NCBI RefSeq assembly: GCF_009766085.1
Contig: NZ_LMUF01000064.1
Coordinates: 32,108-96,107 of the forward strand
From: Burkholderia sp. S171
GTDB taxonomy: Bacteria; Pseudomonadota; Gammaproteobacteria; Burkholderiales; Burkholderiaceae
Length of the DNA: 64,000 bases
Direction of reading: 5' to 3'
Part shown: positions 15,502-24,560 of the stretch, piece after piece
Position numbering within the stretch: the stretch's first letter is position 1
Layout: every line of letters starts with the position of its first letter
Translations under genes and position numbers: made by a program
Notes under the pieces: generated by a model
The model's input: the letters and a program-made list of their open reading frames with translations, nothing else
What the model was told of the DNA's origin: nothing
Database searches by the model: none

Positions 15502-15741
15502 AAGCGGTGACACCCGTCCTTGATTGTGTTCAACGGCAATGCAGGGAACAAATAACAACGAGACAACCACAATACCGCGACGAATCAAAGCCAGCTTTTC
15601 GTGTGATGAAAAGAGGCAATATTTCCCTAAGCAGTGCATTGGATTGTGTCGTTTTCCGTCACCAGCCCTAAATTCGGACTGGCAAAAGATAGGTAAAAAC
15701 CCTTATAATTCTCAAAGTGAAAGACTCAAGGAACTTTGGAA

Positions 15742-15945
15742 ATGCCCCGCCGCTTTATGATTGTCGAGCGCATCGCTTTCGCGTTGCTAACCATGTCTGC
15801 CGTTGCGGATGCTGGCTTTATCAGCTACGAAAAGAGCCCGAACTTCAGGGATAACATCCATGAAATCGTTCGCGTGAGCAAAGAGGTTTCGCTCATGTAT
15901 CCGGCGACCGGCAATGACCCGTGGATGCCGCTGGCTTCCAGCTAA
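15742..15945 (+). CDS. Small hypothetical protein
   Basis: A 67-residue frame preceded by AAGGAA and, further up, a good -10 box TATAAT (15704-15709). The N-terminus (MPRRFMIVERIAFALLTMSAVADA) could be a weak signal or membrane segment, followed by a polar domain with no recognisable motif. No family is recognised. It is supported only by its promoter, ribosome binding site and length, and might be spurious. Confidence 0.35.
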   Translation: MPRRFMIVERIAFALLTMSAVADAGFISYEKSPNFRDNIHEIVRVSKEVSLMYPATGNDPWMPLASS

Positions 15946-15984
15946 CGTACGCAGAAAGCGCTCAAGCTGAAGTCTAAAGCGCGC

Positions 15985-16908
15985 TTATCGTGCTGCCGGG
16001 CGCTCCGGGTCAAGCGCTGCTTCGCTAAACGCCTCCTGTACGAAATCAAGAAAGACGCGCACGCGTGGCGACAAATGCCGCCGATTCGCAAACACCGCAT
16101 ATAACTCGATTTCATCGCAGTGATAGGGCGCAAGGCACTCAATCAGCCTGCCCGCGCGCAAATCGTCTTCTATGTCCCACAGCGCCTTCAGCGCAAGGCC
16201 GCGGCCTTTGAGAGCCCAGTCGTGGAGCACTTCACCGCTCGCGGTAGACAGCGTGCCGCGCACCTGAATCTCACGGCGCCGGCCATCTTCCAGGAATAAC
16301 CATCGGTCGAAAACACGCTGCCCGCGCACGAGCCGCAGGCAATCATGCGTGGCGAGATCGGCCGGCGTTGGCGGCGTGGCGTGCCGCGCCAGATACGCTG
16401 GCGCCGCGCACACAATGCGCCGGCTCGACAGCAGTTTCTTCGCAATCACGCCGGTATCAGCCGGTAAGCCGATGCGCAACGCCACGTCGAGATTGTCATC
16501 GATCACGTCCAGCCCGATATCGGACAGCACGAGCCGCACCTCGACTTCCGGATACCGGTCCGAGAACGCTTCGATCAGCGGCGCAATCTGCTTGCGCCCA
16601 ATCTCCGACGGCGCGCCGATGCACAACAAACCTTGCGGCACGCGGGCCTGAGCGCTGATCTCGGCCTCGGCGTCGTCGACAGCGTGCAGGATGGCGACTG
16701 CGCGCTCATGAAACAGTGCACCTTCCACCGTCAGGTCGAAGCGCCGCGACGTCCGCGTGACGAGGCGCACGCCCAGACGCTTCTCCAGCGCGGCCAGCCG
16801 CCGGCTCATGGCGGCGGTCGATCCGTCGGTCCGGCGCGCCGCCGCCGAGAGGCTGCCGGCGTCCACCATCTGCGCGAACAGGCGCAGGTCGTTGATTTCA
16901 TCGGGCAT
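15985..16908 (-). CDS. LysR-family transcriptional regulator
   Basis: A 307-residue LysR-type regulator. Residues 4-62 form the winged helix-turn-helix (LRLFAQMVDAGSLSAAARRTDGSTAAMSRRLAALEKRLGVRLVTRTSRR), and residues about 90-290 form the periplasmic-binding-like effector domain of the CrgA/PA2220-like group. It is transcribed divergently from the quinone oxidoreductase gene across 122 bases and is the likely regulator of the oxidoreductase/MFS pair. A direct repeat ATGCGGACA at 16961 and 17003 in the shared region could contribute to binding. The inducer is unknown. Confidence 0.9.
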   Translation of the reverse strand: MPDEINDLRLFAQMVDAGSLSAAARRTDGSTAAMSRRLAALEKRLGVRLVTRTSRRFDLTVEGALFHERAVAILHAVDDAEAEISAQARVPQGLLCIGAPSEIGRKQIAPLIEAFSDRYPEVEVRLVLSDIGLDVIDDNLDVALRIGLPADTGVIAKKLLSSRRIVCAAPAYLARHATPPTPADLATHDCLRLVRGQRVFDRWLFLEDGRRREIQVRGTLSTASGEVLHDWALKGRGLALKALWDIEDDLRAGRLIECLAPYHCDEIELYAVFANRRHLSPRVRVFLDFVQEAFSEAALDPERPAAR

Positions 16909-16960
16909 CGATTAGATCCATCTTGATTCCGTCCATCTTTCCACTTGACGCAACGATTCT

Positions 16961-17011
16961 ATGCGGACAGATGTCTTTTCGCCACGGGCAGGCACGGCAA
17001 TAATGCGGACA
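16961..17011. promoter_or_regulatory. Direct repeat in LysR/oxidoreductase divergent promoter
   Basis: ATGCGGACA occurs at 16961-16969 and 17003-17011, 42 bases apart (four helical turns), between the divergent genes. LysR proteins bind separated sites, but these words lack the T-N11-A symmetry, so the assignment is tentative. Confidence 0.25.
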
Positions 17012-17030
17012 TGACAAAGGAGGAATCATC

Positions 17031-17996
17031 ATGAAAGCACTGCGCTTTAACCAACACGGCGATCCATCGGTCCTTTTCACCAGCGATTTGCCCGTGCCTG
17101 CGCCGTCGGGTGATGAAGCCGTCGTACAGGTCTTCGCGGCATCGATCAATCCGAGCGACGTAAAGAACGTGCAAGGGCGCATGAGCCAGACGACGCTGCC
17201 GCGCACCCCCGGCCGCGACTACTCGGGCGTGGTTATCGCCGGTCCTGCTGAATGGCTGGGCGTTCAGGTGTGGGGATCGGGCGGCGACGTGGGTTTCACC
17301 CGCGACGGCACGCATGCTGAACAGGTCGTCGTGCCGGTTGCGAGCTTGCGTCGTAAACCGGTCAATCTTACGTTTGAGGAAGCATCGGCAATCGGCGTGA
17401 ATTTCATCACCGCGTGGTGCGCCGTGGTGGAGGCAGCCCATTTGCAGGCCGGCGAGAGCATCGCGATCATCGGGCTGGGCGGCGTGGGCGGGGCGGCAGC
17501 GCAGATCGCGAAACGTATCGGCGCGAAGGTGGTGGGCGTGGCGCGCGGAGCGGCCGCGACCAGTCCCTACGTCGATGCCATGGTGGACTCGCAAGCCCCC
17601 GACGCCATAGAACGGATTCGTGAGGCGACGAATGGCGGCGCGTCCGTCGTATTCGATACCGTGGGCGGATCGATGTTCGAAACGGCCTTGCATATGCTGA
17701 AGGTGGGCGGACGGCTGGTGGAGATATCGGCGTCGGATCGTCGCGAAGTCACCTTCAACCTCGCGGATTTCTATCACAACGAGAGCCGGTTGATTGGCGT
17801 CGATACCTTGAAGCGCGACCTGGTTGCGTCCGCGCAGATGCTGGAAGCGCTGCGTCCCGGCTTCGAAGACGGCAGCTACAAGGCGCCGGCCATCGCGCAC
17901 ACCTTCGCGCTGGAGGATGCGCAAGCCGCCTACCAGGCGGTGGCGGAGGGCACAAAGGGCCGCGTCGTGCTGACACCGCAAACGAAGCGGAACTGA
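17031..17996 (+). CDS. Quinone oxidoreductase-like MDR protein
   Basis: A 321-residue medium-chain dehydrogenase/reductase without zinc ligands. It has an N-terminal GroES-like fold (MKALRFNQHGDPSVL, SINPSDVKNVQG, PRTPGRDYSGVV) and a Rossmann region IAIIGLGGVGGAAAQIAKRIGAKVVGVARG. It resembles NADPH:quinone reductases and related enoyl reductases. AAAGGAGGAAT precedes the ATG at good spacing. The MFS exporter starts 4 bases after its stop, so the two form an operon, probably under the divergent LysR regulator. A role in handling and exporting a toxic quinone or similar compound is inference. Confidence 0.88.
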   Translation: MKALRFNQHGDPSVLFTSDLPVPAPSGDEAVVQVFAASINPSDVKNVQGRMSQTTLPRTPGRDYSGVVIAGPAEWLGVQVWGSGGDVGFTRDGTHAEQVVVPVASLRRKPVNLTFEEASAIGVNFITAWCAVVEAAHLQAGESIAIIGLGGVGGAAAQIAKRIGAKVVGVARGAAATSPYVDAMVDSQAPDAIERIREATNGGASVVFDTVGGSMFETALHMLKVGGRLVEISASDRREVTFNLADFYHNESRLIGVDTLKRDLVASAQMLEALRPGFEDGSYKAPAIAHTFALEDAQAAYQAVAEGTKGRVVLTPQTKRN

Positions 17997-18000
17997 CGCG

Positions 18001-19248
18001 ATGCAACGCTGGCGACTCGCGCCGCACTCCATCCTGTTCGCTGTTTTTCTGGGTGCGCTGGCTGCATTGCCACCCATTTCCATTGATATGGCGTTGCCGG
18101 CGCTTGGCGATATTGCAAACACTTTGCATGCGAGCGCGAGTCAGGCGGGGCTTACGCTGAGTCTCTTCATGGCGGGTTTTGCAGTCGGTCCAATCGTATA
18201 CGGTCCTCTTTCCGATGCACGCGGCCGCAAGCCTACGCTGCTGCTCGGCCTTGCATTATTTACCGTGGGCGGGATTGTCTCAGCGCTGGCACCAGGCATC
18301 GCCATGTTGCTGGGCGCGCGCCTCGTGCAAGGCATTGGGGCGGGCGCTGGGATGACCGTTGCGCTGGCGATCGTCCGCGATTTGTTCGAAGGCAACGCGA
18401 TGCAGCACCGGCTCGCGGCCATCACGGTGGTCGCGAACGTTGCACCAATTGTCGCGCCCTCTATTGGCGTTGGCTTGCTGGCGGCGATTGAATGGCGGGG
18501 AATATACGGCGTCATGGCGGTCTGCGGGCTGGTAGCCGCGCTCGCCACGTGGGCCGGCCTGACGGAATCAGCGCCGCAGCGGAGCAGCAGTTTCGCCCTG
18601 TCCAGTCTCCGCGATGGATATCGCCGCGCGCTGACGCATCGCGCGGTGCTGGGGCATATTCTCATCAACGGCTTTGGGTTCGGCTGGATGTTCGCGTACG
18701 TCGCCGGTTCGCCGCTTGTGCTGCTGCATATCCTGCACGTCCGGCCGATCATCTATGCCGCGATGTTCGCCATGACCGGCGCGGGTATTGTCGCGGGCGC
18801 AACGCTGAACGGTTTTATAGCCGCGCGCGGTGTTGAATCGCGGCGCATTCTCGCCACCGCCATTTGCACGACCATTGCGGCAACGCTCGGGTTGATTGCA
18901 CTGAGCGTGTTGCATTACGCCTCGTTGATCACCCTCATGCCCTTGCTCGTGGCGAGTACTTTTTGCTTCGGGCTCGCGGCGCCCAGTGCCGCACGCGGCG
19001 CGCTTGATCCCATTCCGGAGTTGGCGGGCGTGGCGGGCGGCTTGCTGACATCTATACAGATGCTGTGCGGCGCGGCGTCCAGCTCATTCGTTGCAATGCT
19101 GTTTCCAGTGCTCGGCATTTTCGCGATGAGCGGCGTGATGATTGCCTGCGCGTTGCTCGCGGGAATAGTGTGGATCTGGCTCGGGCAGCGAGGCGGAATC
19201 GAGACACCTGCAGCCGTTGCCGATGCAAATTCAGCATCGCCGGTTTGA
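18001..19248 (+). CDS. MFS drug-resistance transporter, Bcr/CflA family
   Basis: A 415-residue major facilitator with 12 hydrophobic segments. The N-terminus (PPISIDMALPALGDIANTLHAS...AGLTLSLFMAGFAVGPIVYGPLSDARGRKPTLLLG) carries the loop 2-3 signature G-x-x-x-D-x-x-G-R-K and the P-x-x-x-x-D-M-x-L-P motif typical of Bcr/CflA multidrug exporters. Motif C lies near MLLGARLVQGIGAGAG. It starts 4 bases after the quinone oxidoreductase stop and is co-transcribed with it. Proton-driven efflux of a small hydrophobic compound is expected; the substrate is unknown. Confidence 0.9.
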   Translation: MQRWRLAPHSILFAVFLGALAALPPISIDMALPALGDIANTLHASASQAGLTLSLFMAGFAVGPIVYGPLSDARGRKPTLLLGLALFTVGGIVSALAPGIAMLLGARLVQGIGAGAGMTVALAIVRDLFEGNAMQHRLAAITVVANVAPIVAPSIGVGLLAAIEWRGIYGVMAVCGLVAALATWAGLTESAPQRSSSFALSSLRDGYRRALTHRAVLGHILINGFGFGWMFAYVAGSPLVLLHILHVRPIIYAAMFAMTGAGIVAGATLNGFIAARGVESRRILATAICTTIAATLGLIALSVLHYASLITLMPLLVASTFCFGLAAPSAARGALDPIPELAGVAGGLLTSIQMLCGAASSSFVAMLFPVLGIFAMSGVMIACALLAGIVWIWLGQRGGIETPAAVADANSASPV

Positions 19249-19514
19249 AGACAGTGAAACGCGGGTCGGTGATCGGCCCCTGCAATTGTTAAGCAACGTT
19301 ATGTGTCGACATCGAATTTCATGCACCGACATAAACGGGGGACAGGGTGCCACTTTGTGCACCAACCGAAGGAATCCTTTGCACAGGAAAATTTTTTGGA
19401 CGCCGTCAGTTTTTCTTTGAGTTCGTGTCAACACACTTCGCGATGAGACGTTAAACGGGTACACGCGACGTCGTCGCCGCGTAGTCGTTAATCAACCTTA
19501 AGGGTCTCACTGCC

Positions 19515-19733
19515 ATGAAAAAACAACTCGTTGCTGCGACGCTCGTCGCTTTGTTCTCCGCTGGCGCATTCGCACAAGCTTCGGCACCGGCTCCGGCGCC
19601 CGCAGCAGGTCCGGCTATGACGGCTGACGCTGCAGCACCGGCTAGCGGCGCACACAAGAAGCACCATCACAAGAAGCATCACAAGCACGCAGCATCGGCT
19701 ACGGCAATCCCGTCGTCGGCAGCTAAGCCCTAA
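19515..19733 (+). CDS. Small secreted His/Lys/Ala-rich protein
   Basis: A 72-residue protein with a clear signal peptide (MKKQLVAATLVALFSAGAFAQA, cleavage after AFA). The mature part of about 50 residues consists of an Ala/Pro segment, then a basic His/Lys block (HKKHHHKKHHKH, about residues 47-58) and an Ala/Ser tail. Similar short periplasmic proteins are common in Burkholderiaceae and recall acid-shock (Asr-like) proteins, with metal or proton buffering as possible roles; this is inference. A strong terminator follows at 19787-19812. Confidence 0.75.
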   Translation: MKKQLVAATLVALFSAGAFAQASAPAPAPAAGPAMTADAAAPASGAHKKHHHKKHHKHAASATAIPSSAAKP

Positions 19734-19786
19734 GCTTTTATCAAGCTTTACGTTTTAAGCTTAAAAGTTTTAGCGTTTTCGAGAAG

Positions 19787-19812
19787 AGCCCCGATCCAAT
19801 CGGGGCTTTTTT
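19787..19812 (+). terminator. Intrinsic terminator after the His-rich protein gene
   Basis: AGCCCCGAT (19787-19795) and ATCGGGGCT (19799-19807) form a perfect 9-base stem with a CCA loop, followed directly by TTTTTT. Confidence 0.9.
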
Positions 19813-19967
19813 CGTTTGATTTCGTTTTGATTTCGTTCGTAGCGGCAAGCCCAGCCCGGGGCGAGCAGACCCCCCTCGTGTATCATCCACACCACGCGGC
19901 TTTTTCGGGCCATTTTTCGGGCAATTCCCTGCCCGAATGCTCAACCCCACAGCTCTTTCCAGTACCG

Positions 19968-21569
19968 ATGTCAATCTCCGAACTCAAACGGCGCCGCACC
20001 TTCGCGGTCATTTCCCATCCTGACGCGGGCAAGACCACGCTGACCGAAAAGCTGCTGCTGTTTTCGGGCGCGATCCAGATTGCAGGCACCGTGAAGGGGC
20101 GCAAGAGCAGCCGCTATGCGACGTCGGACTGGATGGAAATCGAAAAGCAGCGCGGCATTTCAGTCGCGAGCTCGGTCATGCAGTTCGAATATGGCGATTG
20201 CGTCATCAATCTGCTCGATACGCCGGGCCACGAAGACTTCTCCGAAGATACATACCGCGTGCTGACGGCAGTGGATGCCGCCGTGATGGTGATCGACGGC
20301 GCCAACGGCGTTGAAGCGCAGACGCTCAAGCTGCTTGAAGTCTGCCGCAGCCGCCGCACGCCGATCCTCACGTTCATCAACAAGCTCGACCGCGAGGTAC
20401 GTCAACCGCTCGACCTGCTCGATGAAATTGAACAGCACCTGGGCGTGGCGGCCGTGCCGTTCACCTGGCCGATAGGCATGGGCAAGGAATTCCAGGGCGT
20501 CTACGATATTGCGCACGATCAGGTGCGGGTATTCCGTGCTGGGCAAGATACCGCCGGCGGCGCGGTTGAAACCGTGCGTGCGCTCGACGATGCCGACGGC
20601 GAGCGTCGCTTCGGCCCGAGCTGGGCGCGCGCGAAAGAAGAAATCGACTTGATCACGGGTGCTACGCCCGCGTTTGATCGCGCTGCGTTTCTCGCAGGTG
20701 AGCAGTCGCCGGTATTGTTTGGATCGGCGATCAACAACTTCGGCGTGAAGGAAATTCTCGACGCGCTCGTCGAGCTCGCGCCGCCGCCGTCCATGCGCAT
20801 GTCCGTGCAACGTCCGGTGCTGCCGGAAGAGCCGCGTTTCACCGGCGTGGTGTTCAAGGTGCAGGCGAACATGGATCTGGCGCACCGCGACCGCGTGGCG
20901 TTTATTCGCGTGTGCTCGGGACATTTCGAGCGCGGCATGGCGCTGAAAGTGACGCGCACCAACAAGACCTTCCGCGCGAATAACGTGGTGACGTTCCTGT
21001 CGCAACGCCGCGAGACGGTGAGTGAAGCGTTCCCCGGCGATATCATCGGCATTCCGAATCATGGCACGCTGAGCCTCGGCGATACATTGACTGAAGGCGA
21101 GTTGTTGCAGTTCGTCGGCTTGCCGTTCTTTGCGCCGGAAATTTTCCAGACGGTGGAAGTGGTCGATCCGATTCGCGCCAAGCAGCTTGGAGAAGCGTTG
21201 CGTCAACTCGGCGATGAAGGCGCAATCCAGGTCTTCCGTCCGGTGCTTGGCGGGTCGACTATTCTGGGTGCGGTCGGGCAGCTTCAGTTTGAAGTGGTGT
21301 CGCACCGGTTATCGGCGGAATATAAAGTCGATGTGCGGATCATGCCGGCGCGGTATCGCATGTCGCGATGGGTTACGTGCGACGATGCAGCTGAATTGCG
21401 CCGCTTTACCGATGCGTATTCGGCTCGCATTGCACTCGATGCGTCGAATGCGCCGACGTATCTCGCTTCGCATGTATCGGAAATCGATGTCGCGAAGAAG
21501 GCCTGGCCGAAGATCGTTTTTAATGAACTGCGCGAGCATTCCGGAGCGCCGTTTCAGAAGTCGATTTGA
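19968..21569 (+). CDS. prfC: Peptide chain release factor 3
   Basis: A 533-residue translational GTPase that recycles RF1/RF2 from the ribosome after peptide release. GTPase motifs are at the N-terminus: G1 SHPDAGKTTLTE, G2 region around GISVASSVMQF, G3 DTPGHEDF and G4 NKLD. The EF-Tu-like domain 2 and the RF3-specific C-terminal domain follow (VLGAVGQLQFEVVSHRL). The ATG at 19968 gives the normal N-terminus MSISELKRRRTFAVISH; the frame is open to 19827, but the extra residues are not family-like. The gene ends with a terminator at 21691-21715. Length matches the family. Confidence 0.96.
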   Translation: MSISELKRRRTFAVISHPDAGKTTLTEKLLLFSGAIQIAGTVKGRKSSRYATSDWMEIEKQRGISVASSVMQFEYGDCVINLLDTPGHEDFSEDTYRVLTAVDAAVMVIDGANGVEAQTLKLLEVCRSRRTPILTFINKLDREVRQPLDLLDEIEQHLGVAAVPFTWPIGMGKEFQGVYDIAHDQVRVFRAGQDTAGGAVETVRALDDADGERRFGPSWARAKEEIDLITGATPAFDRAAFLAGEQSPVLFGSAINNFGVKEILDALVELAPPPSMRMSVQRPVLPEEPRFTGVVFKVQANMDLAHRDRVAFIRVCSGHFERGMALKVTRTNKTFRANNVVTFLSQRRETVSEAFPGDIIGIPNHGTLSLGDTLTEGELLQFVGLPFFAPEIFQTVEVVDPIRAKQLGEALRQLGDEGAIQVFRPVLGGSTILGAVGQLQFEVVSHRLSAEYKVDVRIMPARYRMSRWVTCDDAAELRRFTDAYSARIALDASNAPTYLASHVSEIDVAKKAWPKIVFNELREHSGAPFQKSI

Positions 21570-21690
21570 CGGGGGCACTGCTCGCGGTAGTGGCCGAGGC
21601 GCATCGTGCGCATCCTGGTCAACCCGCGCAAGCAGACCGCTACACGATGGCCGCATAACGCCGGAATTAGCCGGTTTTTACGCACATAGG

Positions 21691-21715
21691 GCCCTTCGCG
21701 CGGAGGGCTTTTTTT
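21691..21715 (+). terminator. Intrinsic terminator downstream of prfC
   Basis: GCCCTTC (21691-21697) pairs with GGAGGGC (21702-21708) with one wobble and a GCGC loop, followed by seven T residues. Confidence 0.85.
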
Positions 21716-21800
21716 CGTCTGTAAAGTCCGCGCGAACGCAAATGGCGATAGCAGCGTCGCATAAGCCCAGCCACGAGCGACGCGGTTACCTGGAGCCGCT

Positions 21801-22196
21801 TTACTTGACGTGTTCAACTGACTTGCAGACCACGACCAATTCCGCTCCGATAGACGGCTCTAAAACAAGCACGATCAATTTCCGCTGCCCGATCTCAGTT
21901 GCGAAGTGTGCGGCTTGTTCATCCGTCATTGCGTATTCCCAGCTATCGCGGCTCGCTGCCCAATTGATACGTTCGCGGATATCGTCCGGCTGAAATTCCC
22001 TCTCGGACGAAATTAGCAAACGTGAAGCGACGTTCTGCAATCCCATCTCGCCAAGCCGGAACACCGACACATCCTCGCAACGGACAACCGCGACTTCACC
22101 GCTCACAAGCTGGAAATTGAGCCGCAAGCGGCGCTCGTCTCGGGTGTAGTGCAGGCCAATAAATTCGGCGTCGTGGTAATTCTTTTTCGTATTCAT
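21801..22196 (-). CDS. Putative immunity protein of toxin cassette
   Basis: A 131-residue soluble protein starting at the ATG at 22196. It is acidic overall, with no signal or membrane segment, and I do not recognise a family. The frame is open upstream to 22490, but that part overlaps the toxin-like coding frame, so the internal start is preferred. It begins 19 bases after the stop of the toxin-like gene on the same strand. A small acidic protein directly after a polymorphic-toxin C-terminus is the usual position and size for the cognate immunity protein, so that role is inferred from context only. Confidence 0.6.
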   Translation of the reverse strand: MNTKKNYHDAEFIGLHYTRDERRLRLNFQLVSGEVAVVRCEDVSVFRLGEMGLQNVASRLLISSEREFQPDDIRERINWAASRDSWEYAMTDEQAAHFATEIGQRKLIVLVLEPSIGAELVVVCKSVEHVK

Positions 22197-22215
22197 TTTG
22201 TTTGTCTCTGCTGCG

Positions 22216-22990
22216 TTACCACGGGAGGAGTGAGAAACTACGTCCGGTCTCGCGGTTGAGTTCACCCAACGGGCCGGGTGGCCCGTAGTTATGCGCGTGC
22301 GGAACCCCTTGACCGTGATCGTGATCGAAGTCGAAATCGACAACGGGCGCGCCCGTATCGCCGTAAAGGCGCATTTGCCCGCTTCCGAGGTTCGTGTACC
22401 ACGTTCCCGGCTCGCCACGGTTCGGCGTTTTCGCAATGTTGAAACTATCGCCAAAGCTTGGAATATCGCCAAGCTCAAACGGCGCGGCATTGCCTAACGG
22501 CGTTAGCCGCGCGCCGAGCTTTGATACTTCGCCAAGGTCTAAAACGCCTTCGTCCTCGGGCGGAAAATTTGACGATGGAAACGACGACGCGACAGCGGAA
22601 GCGACGGATTCAACAGCTGATGCAAGAAGTCAGCCCGCCACTTGCAGACCACGCCGCAAGGTTTCGCGCGCCCGCTTCGGCAATTGTTTCAATGTGTCGG
22701 AACGGAGTGATCGCCATCTCCGACGCTCGCACGCGTTCATCGACTGCTTGCGTATAGCTCGTAAAGTCGGCGGCATGCGCTGCAGACCTGTCCGAATAGG
22801 CTTTAACTCGTTGCGCTAAGTCGTCGTCTTGGCAATCAACATATTTACGCGTCGGAACGAAGCCGTCATGCGCAATGTAGGCGGGTTCCGCTCGGAGAAT
22901 CACGACCGACCCGTCGAGAACGCAGCGACATAAACACGTCACGACCTCCCGTGGGCTGTCTTCCCATTGCCCGGAAAGATGCCACGGCAT
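22216..22990 (-). pseudogene. Toxin-like gene with a one-base frameshift
   Basis: Two frames join into one protein-like sequence. The first runs from ATG 22990 (127 residues) to TGA at 22610-22612. The second opens after TGA 22630-22632 and runs to TAA 22216-22218. They overlap only in 22613-22629, where skipping one base links ...ARNLAAWSASGGLTS to ASAVESVASAVASSF... The second part carries GEPGTWYTNLGSGQMRLYG and then DFDFDHDHGQGVPHAHNYG. I recognise this as the kind of C-terminal module seen in Burkholderia polymorphic toxins, with an Asp/His-rich motif that could be catalytic. The start is weakly supported (no good ribosome binding site). The frameshift suggests an inactivated toxin, a sequencing error or recoding; I see no standard slippery site. 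Confidence 0.6.
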
Positions 22991-23027
22991 TGATTTCTGT
23001 AAAAATGCTTGAATCCTGGCTACTACT

Positions 23028-23186
23028 TCAGTTTGAGAGGCCCAATGTCTTTCGTTCCGATCTGCACAGTTCCGCGCCCGCTTCGAGCGCGTCGAGCTCC
23101 GTTTCGTAGCGCTCTCCGGGCGACAAATCTGTCGGCCCGCACAGCATGTATCGGTAACGTCCGTGCTTGAACAATTCCACGCGCAT
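23028..23186 (-). CDS. Small hypothetical protein heading the toxin cassette
   Basis: A 52-residue protein with an excellent ribosome binding site (AGGAGAC, 8 bases before the ATG at 23186). It contains FKHGRYRYMLCGPTDLSPGERYETELDALEAG and resembles a compact alpha/beta fold, but no family is recognised. Its stop lies 38 bases before the toxin-like gene on the same strand, so it is probably the first gene of the same transcript, perhaps an adaptor or accessory protein (inference). Confidence 0.55.
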   Translation of the reverse strand: MRVELFKHGRYRYMLCGPTDLSPGERYETELDALEAGAELCRSERKTLGLSN

Positions 23187-23372
23187 CTTTTTTGTCTCCT
23201 GTTTTTTAGGCACACGCGAAACGTTAACGCACTTCTCCGAACCCGCGTCTCAAAATAACGGGTGCGCATGGTCATCGGTTCGGGCTATGACAAACGGAGT
23301 AACGCGCGGATAGCATCGATGCACCGTAAGACGGACCTAGCGGACAAGCGGATGCCGGGGTCCGCAACAAAC

Positions 23373-24185
23373 TCAATCCGTGCTCTGCGCCATCTTTTGC
23401 GGCAATGGCACGTGCAGCCACTTCTCCACGATACCGTTCAACTCGCCGTCTTTCTTGGCTTCAGTCAGGATCGCATCGACCTTCGCCATCAGCTTCGGCT
23501 CGTTTTTGTTCAGCCCGACGTGACACGCCGACTCGTGAATCACGTACTTGAGCGCAGGTTTAGTCGGCGCCGATGCCGGCAAGGTCGCCGCAATCTTGTT
23601 AGCCACGAAGTCGCCCGTGCCCACCAGCGGCACCTGACCCGCGAGGTAAGCGGAGATCATGCCGCTGTTGTCCTCGAAGCGCTTGATGGTGGTGGAGGGC
23701 GGCACGCTTTTCGTCAGCATCAGGTCTTCAAAGGTACCGCGAGCAACACCCACCGTCTTCCCGGCCATATCCGCCGGACCGTCAATTTTCATATTCACGG
23801 GACCGTACACGCTATTGTTATAAGGCGAATACGACTGTGAGAAGTCGATGACCTTGTCGCGCTCCGCGTCGCGGCCAAGGGTTGAGATAACCAGATCGAC
23901 TTTGTTCGTCTGCAGGTACGGAATGCGGTTTGCGCTCGTGACCGGCACCAGTTCCAGCTTGGCGCCGAGTTTCCTCGCAAGCAGCCCGGACACGTCGATA
24001 TCGAGACCCTCTAGTTGCATGCTCGGACCGACCGATCCGAACGGCGCGAAATCCTGCGGTACGGCCACGCGCAGCACACCGCGTTTTTCGATGTCATCCA
24101 GTGCTTCCGCGTGGACCGGCGTCAAACGGGCGAACACGCTGAGCGCGACTGCGCCAAGCGTCATCAACAACTTCGAAGTTTTCAT
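23373..24185 (-). CDS. Amino-acid ABC transporter substrate-binding protein (family 3)
   Basis: A 270-residue periplasmic binding protein. The signal peptide MKTSKLLMTLGAVALSVFARLTPVHA is followed by the family-3 pattern: DIEKRGVLRVAVPQDFAPFG, LEGLDIDVSGLLARKLGAKLELV, then KVDLVISTLGRDAERDKVIDFSQSY. The ligand-binding Arg/Asp pattern is that of polar amino acid transporters. No permease or ATPase gene lies beside it, so it must work with components elsewhere or as an orphan receptor. It is transcribed alone on the minus strand. Confidence 0.88.
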   Translation of the reverse strand: MKTSKLLMTLGAVALSVFARLTPVHAEALDDIEKRGVLRVAVPQDFAPFGSVGPSMQLEGLDIDVSGLLARKLGAKLELVPVTSANRIPYLQTNKVDLVISTLGRDAERDKVIDFSQSYSPYNNSVYGPVNMKIDGPADMAGKTVGVARGTFEDLMLTKSVPPSTTIKRFEDNSGMISAYLAGQVPLVGTGDFVANKIAATLPASAPTKPALKYVIHESACHVGLNKNEPKLMAKVDAILTEAKKDGELNGIVEKWLHVPLPQKMAQSTD

Positions 24186-24560
24186 GTTTCCCCTGAAACG
24201 TGGTGTGGTCTGTCTACGTTGATCGTCCGGTTATTTGCCGGAGAGAGGCGGAAGCGCTTGGCTCGCGACATCGCAAAGTCTAGTAGCAAGTCCTTTGTTT
24301 TTTAAACGATTCAAAATTCACGGGCGGCGGAAAGAAGGAGCGGGGCAGCGCAACCGCGTTTTCCGATGGGGCCACAAATAAGTACGGACTTCGCAGGTTC
24401 CCTCAAGCCCGAACGACGGCCTTGACCCCGGATAGGTATCGAGGCGGTCGGCGAAGTGGATCCATGGCAACTGCCCTGCGGTATGCTCCAAGAAGGCAGT
24501 TGTGCGCGTAAATCCGCATTAAACGATGTCGAATTGGTGCGTAACCGACCGGAGGTTCTC
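24186..24560. other. Intergenic region without recognised gene
   Basis: 375 bases between the divergent binding-protein and vapB genes. I see no conserved coding frame, hairpin terminator or RNA gene; it presumably holds the two outward promoters. Confidence 0.4.

Noticed and set aside
16959..18122. Minus-strand frame of 387 codons opposite the quinone reductase
   Set aside because: It spans two real plus-strand genes and the divergent promoter, and shows no domain.
20160..21305. Minus-strand frame of 381 codons opposite prfC
   Set aside because: Arg/His-rich shadow of a well-conserved gene in a GC-rich genome; no motif or ribosome binding site.
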